Positions 15,757-20,098 of a stretch of DNA of 20,098 bases are shown piece by piece. Numbering within the stretch: position 1 is the stretch's first letter; every line of letters starts with the position of its first letter. Below the pieces are notes generated by a model. The model made no database searches. It had not been told where the DNA came from and worked only from the letters and a program-made list of their open reading frames with translations. This DNA is from an uncultured Eubacteriales bacterium (lineage in GTDB: Bacteria; Bacillota; Clostridia; Oscillospirales; Oscillospiraceae): contig URDK01000046.1 in assembly GCA_900546485.1 (NCBI GenBank), positions 1 through 20,098 of the forward strand, in the 5' to 3' direction. Both the position numbers and the translations under genes were made by a program.

Positions 15757-17136
15757 ATGCACTATCTGAGACAGGGCCGGGGCTTTTACCGGAGCGCCAT
15801 AGCCCTGATGCTGCCAATGATCCTGCAAAACCTCGTCACGAACTTCATGGCGCTGGCTGACTCCTTCATGGTCGGCGCCCTGGGCGAGACCGAACTCGCC
15901 GCCGTGACGATGGCAAACTCGGTTTTCTATGTCCTGTCGCTCATCATCTTCGGCATACAGAGCGGCACGGGCGTCCTTGTCGCTCAGTATTACGGCAAGG
16001 GCAGGCTGGATGCGATAAACCGCATAATGGGCATGGGCTACTATGTCTCCCTGGGACTGACGAGCCTCATCGCACTGCTGGCCTTTTTCTTCCCCATGCA
16101 GCTGATGCAGCTCGTCACCAACAACCCGGACCTATGGGAGCCGGGCGCCGAATACGCGCGCATCGTGGGCTTTTCCTACGTATGCATGGCTTTCTCCGGC
16201 GTCTATATCGCTGTGCAGCGCAGTATGGAGAACCCGAGCCTCGGCGCCATACTCCTCACCGTGTCCGGTGCGCTGAACATCCTGCTCAACTACATGTTCA
16301 TCTTTGGCAAATGGGGCGCGCCCGCGCTGGGCTGCGCCGGCGCCGCCGTCGCCACGCTCGTCAGCCGCGTGTTCGAGGTCGTGGTCGTCACCGGATGCAT
16401 GTTCTGGGGCAAGCGCCTGCCCGTAAAGCTGGGCCTCATGCTCAGGCCGGGCCGGATAATTGCCGGGGACTTCATCAAATACTCCCTGCCCGTCGTGCTC
16501 AACGAGGGCATGTGGAGCCTCGCAATGTCGCTCTTTTCCATCATAATGGGCCACATGCCGAACAGCACGCCCATCCTCGCCGCCTACACCATAGCCGGCA
16601 ACATAGACCGCATGGCCGCCGTCGCGCTCTTCGCCGCTGGCAACACCGCCGCCGTCATTATCGGCCGTGAGATAGGCTGCGGGGACACCGAGGAGGTCTA
16701 CGGCAAGGGCGTGGCGCTCAACTTCGTCTGCTTCATCACCGGCATCATCAGCATGGGCATCCTGCTCCTGATCCGGGCGACGCTGCTCGACAGCTTTATC
16801 TTCCCGCTGATGGACATCTCCGCCGAGGCGGGTGAGCTGGCGAAGATGATGCTGGCCTTCATAGCGGTCATCATGCCGATACGCTCGCTCAACCTCTGCA
16901 ATATCGTCGGCGTGTTCCGCGGGGGCGGAGACGTTCGCTACGGCCTGCTGTGCGACATAGGCCCGCTCTACTGCATCTGCCTGCCCGCCGCAGCCCTCTG
17001 CGGCCTCGTGTTCGGGCTCGGCATAACTGCCGTCTATGTCTGCATCTGCCTTGATGATTTCTGCAAGGTGTTCCTCTGCCTGCCGCGGCTTCGCTCCGGC
17101 AAGTGGGTGAACTCCGTAACACGCGAGACCCTGTGA
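15757..17136 (+). CDS. MATE-family multidrug/cation efflux transporter
   Basis: A 459-residue protein with about 12 transmembrane helices in two similar halves. Visible landmarks are LPMILQNLVTNFMALADSFMVG in helix 1-2, the FGIQSGTGVLVAQYYGKG block, GALNILLNYMFIFG in the middle, and the second half starting near YSLPVVLNEGMWSLAMSLF. MATE proteins export cationic drugs or metabolites in exchange for Na+ or H+. Substrate and coupling ion cannot be read. The ATG is one base after the ABC transporter's stop, so translation is probably coupled; a weak GAGG lies 12 bases upstream. The last gene of the operon, it is followed by a strong terminator. Confidence 0.92.
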   Translation: MHYLRQGRGFYRSAIALMLPMILQNLVTNFMALADSFMVGALGETELAAVTMANSVFYVLSLIIFGIQSGTGVLVAQYYGKGRLDAINRIMGMGYYVSLGLTSLIALLAFFFPMQLMQLVTNNPDLWEPGAEYARIVGFSYVCMAFSGVYIAVQRSMENPSLGAILLTVSGALNILLNYMFIFGKWGAPALGCAGAAVATLVSRVFEVVVVTGCMFWGKRLPVKLGLMLRPGRIIAGDFIKYSLPVVLNEGMWSLAMSLFSIIMGHMPNSTPILAAYTIAGNIDRMAAVALFAAGNTAAVIIGREIGCGDTEEVYGKGVALNFVCFITGIISMGILLLIRATLLDSFIFPLMDISAEAGELAKMMLAFIAVIMPIRSLNLCNIVGVFRGGGDVRYGLLCDIGPLYCICLPAAALCGLVFGLGITAVYVCICLDDFCKVFLCLPRLRSGKWVNSVTRETL

Positions 17137-17138
17137 AC

Positions 17139-17168
17139 AAACGCCCCGGCAGCAGCCGGGGCGTTTTT
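17139..17168 (+). terminator. Strong intrinsic terminator after the MATE gene
   Basis: ACGCCCCGGC (17141-17150) pairs perfectly with GCCGGGGCGT (17155-17164) around an AGCA loop. Two further A-T pairs extend the stem, and a T run follows. It closes the K+ uptake/exporter operon. Confidence 0.93.
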
Positions 17169-17191
17169 GCTGGACATAATGTAAAATATAC

Positions 17192-17220
17192 TTGACAATA
17201 TGTCGTACACATGCTATGAT
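17192..17220 (+). promoter_or_regulatory. Near-consensus sigma-A promoter of the DERQ/XRE operon
   Basis: A perfect TTGACA (17192-17197), a 17-base spacer and TATGAT (17215-17220). Transcription should begin near 17227, giving a leader of about 20 bases with AGGAAG before the ATG at 17248. The spacer contains the 10-base sequence found again, inverted, before the acetyltransferase gene, a good place for a repressor to bind. Confidence 0.85.
17199..17208 (+). repeat. Candidate operator copy 1 (TATGTCGTAC)
   Basis: TATGTCGTAC lies in the -35/-10 spacer of the promoter at 17192-17220. Its exact reverse complement occurs at 17919-17928. It could be a binding site for the XRE protein encoded at 17667; this is inference. 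Confidence 0.4.
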
Positions 17221-17247
17221 GCAGCCACAGGAAAGGAAGTGCGGAAA

Positions 17248-17670
17248 ATGAACGACTATGATGAGAGGCAGATACTGGCGAGGGGCCGGGCCTTCATGTG
17301 GGGCTTTTTCTCGCTGATGATATGCCTGATGGTGTACGGTCTTACCGACATGCTCATAGAGCCCTGGTGCGACACGCTGACGGGCTGCATCATCTGCATC
17401 TGCGTGTCGCTCATCGTGTTTGCTGTCATATGCATAAGGCAGGACGCGTTCGCGGGCATAGGTCAGAAGCGGAAGCGGAACCTGACGGTCCTGCTGGTGC
17501 TTACCGCGGCGAACCTGCTCTTTGGCGTGTCGCACATCTTCGACGGGGACCTGCTGAGGGACGGGCTGCTGAGTTTCCGCTCGGTGAGCCTGATAGTGGG
17601 CGCCACGACGGGGCTGGTGCTGCTGGTGTACTGGTTCCACGGGCTGAGGGACAGGGGAGAGACTGAATGA
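17248..17670 (+). CDS. Small four-helix membrane protein with N-terminal DERQ motif
   Basis: A 140-residue integral membrane protein. The N-terminal MNDYDERQILARGRAF is followed by about four hydrophobic helices (near residues 17-37, 45-65, 78-95 and 107-127). The DERQ motif and its pairing with a small XRE regulator are typical of uncharacterised Firmicutes membrane proteins of the DUF2178/DUF6773 kind; I cannot say which family it belongs to. Function is unknown. The ATG at 17248 has AAGGAAG about nine bases upstream and fits the promoter. A longer frame starting at 17200 would begin before the transcription start and is rejected. Its stop overlaps the XRE start (ATGA), so the two are probably made in fixed proportion. 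Confidence 0.8.
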   Translation: MNDYDERQILARGRAFMWGFFSLMICLMVYGLTDMLIEPWCDTLTGCIICICVSLIVFAVICIRQDAFAGIGQKRKRNLTVLLVLTAANLLFGVSHIFDGDLLRDGLLSFRSVSLIVGATTGLVLLVYWFHGLRDRGETE

Positions 17671-17864
17671 AGAACCTGCGCCTCAAATCCGCGCGCGCGG
17701 CTCTCGACATGTCGCAGCAGCAGCTTGCCGACGCCGTCGGAGTCTCGCGGCAGACGATAAACGCCATAGAAAAGGGCGACTATAACCCCACAATCAAGCT
17801 TTGTATCGCCATCTGCAAGGCGCTCGGCCGCACCCTCGACGAGCTGTTCTGGGAGAACGAATAA
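17667..17864 (+). CDS. XRE-family (Cro/C1-type) transcriptional regulator, 65 residues
   Basis: A minimal single-domain HTH protein. The fold is plain: LKSARAALDMSQQQLADAVG (helices 1-2), VSRQTINAIEKGDYNP (recognition helix and the following turn) and the terminal LCIAICKALGRTLDELFW. This short YgzD-like type typically represses its own operon and is often encoded with a small membrane protein. Here it overlaps the DERQ membrane protein gene by ATGA, so both come from the promoter at 17192-17220. The putative operator within that promoter would make it an autorepressor. No sensor or protease domain is present, so how it is relieved is unknown. The acetyltransferase gene lies 86 bases downstream on the same strand and may be read through. 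Confidence 0.92.
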   Translation: MKNLRLKSARAALDMSQQQLADAVGVSRQTINAIEKGDYNPTIKLCIAICKALGRTLDELFWENE

Positions 17865-17903
17865 ATGATATGCAAGTGGGATCTTTCATAAGCTTATGAT
17901 ATG
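17865..17903 (+). repeat. Direct repeat ATGATATG in the acetyltransferase leader
   Basis: ATGATATG occurs at 17865-17872 and again at 17896-17903. The start-to-start distance of 31 bases is about three helical turns. The second copy overlaps the palindrome at 17886-17899. Role unknown; it may be chance in an AT-rich stretch. Confidence 0.35.
17886..17899. repeat. 14-base perfect palindrome TCATAAGCTTATGA
   Basis: TCATAAGCTTATGA reads the same on both strands and lies 22 bases after the XRE stop and 51 bases before the acetyltransferase start. It could be a dimer-binding site; it is too short and AT-rich to be a terminator. Confidence 0.5.
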
Positions 17904-17918
17904 GTTTCATTGAATGGG

Positions 17919-17928
17919 GTACGACATA
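17919..17928 (-). repeat. Candidate operator copy 2 (inverted TATGTCGTAC)
   Basis: GTACGACATA is the exact reverse complement of the sequence at 17199-17208. It ends 22 bases before the acetyltransferase ATG. No convincing -35/-10 pair could be placed around it, so whether it controls a promoter there is open. Confidence 0.4.
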
Positions 17929-17950
17929 AATCTGAATATGGAGCACGGCT

Positions 17951-18586
17951 ATGAATTATACGTTTGTTAACCTGAATGAATGGCGCAGAGGCAGTCTGTT
18001 TCAGTTTTATATTGATAAAATGCGAATCGTGATGAGCCTGACTGTGGATGTTGATGTGACCAACTTAAAAGCATACTCCAAGGCGCACCATCTTGATTTT
18101 TATCCTTTGATGGTGTGGGTCGTATCAAAAATCATCAATGCACATGATGAATTCAAGTACGCTTGGGATGCCGACGGCAATCTTATCAAATGGGACTTTG
18201 TATCCCCTTCTTACACGGATTTTCACACGGAAGATGAGAATTTCACCAAAATGGTCACGGAGTACTCAGATGACCTTCTTGAGTTTTACGGCAGAATGGC
18301 GGCCGACAGAGAGCGATACAAAAATGACCGGGCCGTTTTGGAGAATCAGCCCAAGAACTTTTTTGATGTCTCCTGTCTGCCCTGGGTAAGATACACGCAC
18401 TTTGATGTCCATGTTTTTGACGAGGGGAAATTTCTCGCTCCTGTGGTCACGTGGGGCAAATACGAACCAAAGGACGGGAAACTGAGCATGCCGCTTACCA
18501 TGAACATTCACCACGCAGTTGCAGACGGTTTCCACCTTTCAAGATTTTTCAATGAAGTACAGGAATTGATGGATTCTTTGCGTTGA
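17951..18586 (+). CDS. Chloramphenicol-acetyltransferase-like (CatA-type) O-acetyltransferase
   Basis: A 211-residue protein of normal CatA length. The catalytic motif HHAVADGFHLSRF carries H188 and D192 of the HxxxD signature. DVSCLPW corresponds to the block with the conserved Ser of classical CATs, and NEWRRGSLFQFY to the N-terminal Arg region. Such trimeric enzymes move acetyl from acetyl-CoA to the 3-hydroxyl of chloramphenicol; distant members may use other acceptors, so resistance is possible but not proven. The usual Cys in HHAVCDGFH is Ala here. The gene is clearly AT-richer than its neighbours (18001-18060 is 38% G+C) and uses AT-rich codons, pointing to acquisition from another genome. 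GGAG at 17940-17943 supports the ATG at 17951. No transposase or integrase flanks it. Confidence 0.88.
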   Translation: MNYTFVNLNEWRRGSLFQFYIDKMRIVMSLTVDVDVTNLKAYSKAHHLDFYPLMVWVVSKIINAHDEFKYAWDADGNLIKWDFVSPSYTDFHTEDENFTKMVTEYSDDLLEFYGRMAADRERYKNDRAVLENQPKNFFDVSCLPWVRYTHFDVHVFDEGKFLAPVVTWGKYEPKDGKLSMPLTMNIHHAVADGFHLSRFFNEVQELMDSLR

Positions 18587-18598
18587 GCAGCTTGAAAG

Positions 18599-18622
18599 CA
18601 GGGCAAGAGGACCCTGTCTTTT
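18599..18622. terminator. Weak hairpin between convergent acetyltransferase and NUDIX genes
   Basis: CAGGG (18599-18603) pairs with CCCTG (18612-18616) around an eight-base loop, followed by TCTTTT on the plus strand and CTTTC on the minus strand. It is a short stem, so it is a tentative, possibly bidirectional terminator. Confidence 0.4.
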
Positions 18623-18639
18623 GGAGCGCTGCCTCGTTT

Positions 18640-19203
18640 TTAAAATCCTATCGTCCACATGTAGGTGTAGGCCTGGGCCCAGGAGCCGAAGGTCTCGTGC
18701 TGGACCATCTCGCGCAGCTCGTCGCGGGAGTACCAGCGGGCGGTTATCTCCTCGCCGGTATCCTTGCAGGGGCTGATCTCGCCACCCGCGACGCCGAAGA
18801 CACAGATGCACTGCTCGTTGGAGAGGCCCACGGCGCTGTAAGCCGGGGGCATGACGTGGCGTATTTCGAGAAGGTCCAGCCCCGTCTCCTCCTTGAGCTC
18901 GCGCCTTGCCGCGTCCTCCGGGGTCTCGCCCGGGTCGATGAGCCCGGCGGGCAGACCGTAGATCTCCCGGTCCAGCTCAAGCCGGAACTCGCGGATGAGC
19001 AGCAGGTGCTCCCGGCTCTCGTCCGTCATGATTATCATGACGGCGTCAGTCCTGGGGTGGCGCAGCTTCTCCTCCGTACTTATGCCGGGGTCGCGCGAGA
19101 ACATCTCGTAGACCTTCTCGCCGCCGGAAGGGGTCTCGTAGTGTATGTCGTAGCGGTTGAGGTATTCCCCACCGCCTTTTTTCTCTATTCTGCGGAATTT
19201 CAT
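18640..19203 (-). CDS. NUDIX hydrolase (ADP-ribose pyrophosphatase-like)
   Basis: A 187-residue NUDIX protein with an intact 23-residue Nudix box at 87-109. G87, E93, R101, E102, E105, E106 and G108 are all present, so Mg2+ binding and catalysis should be preserved. The REFRLELDREIYGLPAG lead-in resembles ADP-ribose/nucleoside diphosphate-sugar pyrophosphatases, which cleave X-P-P-X bonds in the cytoplasm. The exact substrate is unknown. The ATG at 19201-19203 overlaps the stop of the upstream hydrolase gene by four bases (ATGA), so the two form an operon with coupled translation. It converges on the acetyltransferase gene. Confidence 0.9.
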   Translation of the reverse strand: MKFRRIEKKGGGEYLNRYDIHYETPSGGEKVYEMFSRDPGISTEEKLRHPRTDAVMIIMTDESREHLLLIREFRLELDREIYGLPAGLIDPGETPEDAARRELKEETGLDLLEIRHVMPPAYSAVGLSNEQCICVFGVAGGEISPCKDTGEEITARWYSRDELREMVQHETFGSWAQAYTYMWTIGF

Positions 19204-19808
19204 TTGAGACTGAGCACCACCGTACGCGGCTCGCCGAAGTCCGGGAGCTCTATGCTGCTGCCCTCGGCGAACTCCACGTTCTTCGAGAGCCGGACGAAGC
19301 TGTCGACCGTGTCTATCTCGTCAAAGCCGAAGCCCTCGCCGCGGTAGTGCATGGGGATGACGAGCTGGGCGTCTATGGCGTCCGCGAGCTCGCGCGCCGT
19401 CGCCGCGTCGATGGTGTAGTAGCCGCCGACGGGGATGAGCAGGGCGTCGACATGCCCTATGGCCTTTATCTGGCCCGCGGGCAGCATGTGTCCCACGTCG
19501 CCGAGGTGCGCAACGCGCGCGCCGCCGCCGGAGACGATGCGGATGAGGTTCTCACCGCGCTTTTTGCCCTGGACGTCGTCGTGGAAGCAGCAGAGGGTCT
19601 CGACGGTGTAGTCCGTCTGCTGACCGGTCAGGTTTACCTTCGATTCGGCGTTGTGGTCGTCATGGCCGTGGCTGCACAGCACGAGGTCCGCCGTGAGCTG
19701 CGGCAGCTGAAGGCCGCGGGGAAAACCGTCGACGTAGGGGTCGAATACCACCGTGCCCGCGCGGGATTCAAGCATGAAGCAGGAGTGTCCGTACCATGTG
19801 AGTTTCAT
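19200..19808 (-). CDS. Metallo-beta-lactamase-fold hydrolase (UlaG/YtkL-like)
   Basis: A 202-residue cytoplasmic MBL-fold protein. Visible motifs are WYGHSCFMLE at the N-terminus, DPYVDG, the metal motif SHGHDDHN, FHDDVQGKKRG, AHLGDVGHML and the C-terminal IPMHYRGEGF with its metal-binding His. This is the pattern of UlaG/UPF0173-type hydrolases, most of which have no known substrate. There is no sign of a true beta-lactamase (no secretion signal). The ATG at 19808 has GGGAGG about 10 bases upstream and a good promoter. It is the first gene of a two-gene unit with the NUDIX hydrolase. Confidence 0.88.
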   Translation of the reverse strand: MKLTWYGHSCFMLESRAGTVVFDPYVDGFPRGLQLPQLTADLVLCSHGHDDHNAESKVNLTGQQTDYTVETLCCFHDDVQGKKRGENLIRIVSGGGARVAHLGDVGHMLPAGQIKAIGHVDALLIPVGGYYTIDAATARELADAIDAQLVIPMHYRGEGFGFDEIDTVDSFVRLSKNVEFAEGSSIELPDFGEPRTVVLSLK

Positions 19809-19839
19809 AAAAGTCCGCCTCCCGAGAATTCTTTAATAC

Positions 19840-19868
19840 AGTATAGCACAGCGTGTTCAGGGCCGCAA
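19840..19868 (-). promoter_or_regulatory. Promoter of the MBL-fold/NUDIX pair
   Basis: On the minus strand TTGCGG (19863-19868), a 17-base spacer and TATACT (19840-19845), preceded by TGC, which makes an extended -10. The leader would be about 25 bases. It lies back to back with the promoter of the right-edge gene. Confidence 0.7.
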
Positions 19869-19875
19869 CAGGCCG

Positions 19876-19904
19876 TTGACCGGCGGCGGGAAAAGTGGTA
19901 ATAT
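19876..19904 (+). promoter_or_regulatory. Candidate promoter of the right-edge gene
   Basis: TTGACC (19876-19881), a 17-base spacer and TAATAT (19899-19904). Transcription would start near 19911, only about five bases before the ATG at 19916. Confidence 0.6.
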
Positions 19905-19915
19905 CCGAGTTGGTG

Positions 19916-20098
19916 ATGAAAATGAGGATAAACAGAGTGATACGGGCCGTCATCGGAGTGATCCTGCTGGCTGTGCTCGTGTTCTGCATATATAAGCGGC
20001 TGGAGGCGACGCCGGCGACGGAGGACCCCGCCGGAGTGACCGAGACCGTGGAGACGCAGCCCGCCGAGAGCGCGGAGCCGAGCCCTGAGCCCACGCCC
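19916..20098 (+). CDS. Membrane-anchored or secreted protein, N-terminal part (cut by window edge)
   Basis: 61 residues are visible: a basic start (MKMRINRVIRA), one hydrophobic helix (about residues 11-25, GVILLAVLVFCIYKR) and then a Pro/Glu/Thr/Ala-rich stretch ending in EPSPEPTP. This is the layout of a signal-anchored extracytoplasmic protein with a low-complexity spacer, such as a cell-wall peptidase or a lipid-anchored binding protein; the functional domain is outside the window. There is no Cys lipobox. The start could be the ATG at 19916 or the one at 19922; GGTGATG before the second gives a weak ribosome binding site. I cannot assign a function. Confidence 0.65.
   Translation, partial: MKMRINRVIRAVIGVILLAVLVFCIYKRLEATPATEDPAGVTETVETQPAESAEPSPEPTP

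Noticed and set aside
17200..17247. Longer N-terminus for the DERQ membrane protein
   Set aside because: It would begin inside the promoter, before the predicted transcription start, and the ribosome binding site fits the ATG at 17248.
16132..17640. Open frame of 502 codons on the minus strand opposite the MATE and DERQ genes
   Set aside because: It crosses a terminator and a promoter of the other strand, is rich in His/Arg/Gln/Asp without any recognisable fold, and is a shadow frame.
17895..17900. TATGAT as the -10 of an acetyltransferase promoter
   Set aside because: No -35-like hexamer lies 16-18 bases upstream, and the hexamer overlaps the palindrome; not enough to call a promoter.
19200..19808. 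Beta-lactamase
   Set aside because: The MBL fold is present but the motifs match cytoplasmic UlaG/YtkL-like hydrolases and there is no signal peptide.

Overview
The window is GC-rich bacterial DNA, around 60% G+C by eye, with AGGAGG-type ribosome binding sites, frequent ATA and AGG codons, several TTG starts and tightly packed operons of Gram-positive gene families (VanZ-like, KtrA/KtrB-like, ABC-F, MATE, DERQ membrane protein plus XRE). This fits a GC-rich gut Clostridium relative, such as Oscillospiraceae or a neighbouring family. That placement is inference; no rRNA or tRNA is present to fix it.

Layout. (1) 1-2243, minus strand: a four-gene run of papain-like (NlpC/P60-type) hydrolase, VTT/DedA-like membrane protein, OmpR-type response regulator, and a sensor kinase cut by the left edge. 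(2) 2425-3615, plus strand: a stand-alone PLP aminotransferase with its own promoter. It shares a bidirectional terminator with the operon converging on it. (3) 3681-10174, minus strand: a six-gene operon of YihY/BrkB membrane protein, ABC-F ATPase, YdcF/DUF218 protein, HAD phosphatase, VanZ-like protein and S9 peptidase. Almost every junction is a start/stop overlap. (4) 10317-10688, plus strand: a glyoxalase I-like metalloenzyme, divergent from that operon. (5) 10759-17136, plus strand: a K+ uptake pair (TrkH/KtrB and TrkA/KtrA), a large ATPase-permease fusion of the MacB type, and a MATE efflux protein, ending in a strong terminator. (6) 17248-17864, plus strand: a small four-helix DERQ membrane protein overlapping a 65-residue XRE repressor, behind a near-perfect sigma-A promoter. 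(7) 17951-18586, plus strand: an AT-rich chloramphenicol-acetyltransferase-like gene, probably acquired. (8) 18640-19808, minus strand: a metallo-beta-lactamase-fold hydrolase overlapping a NUDIX hydrolase. (9) 19916 to the right edge, plus strand: the start of a membrane-anchored protein.

Most of the window is ordinary housekeeping and envelope genes. The parts most worth a second look are the regulatory layout of region 6-7 (a 10-base sequence repeated in inverted orientation before the DERQ/XRE pair and before the acetyltransferase gene), the very short predicted leader of the potassium channel gene, and the hydrolase/VTT/two-component cluster at the left edge. No CRISPR array, RNA gene, transposase or integrase was seen. 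No gene-free stretch exceeds 300 bases.
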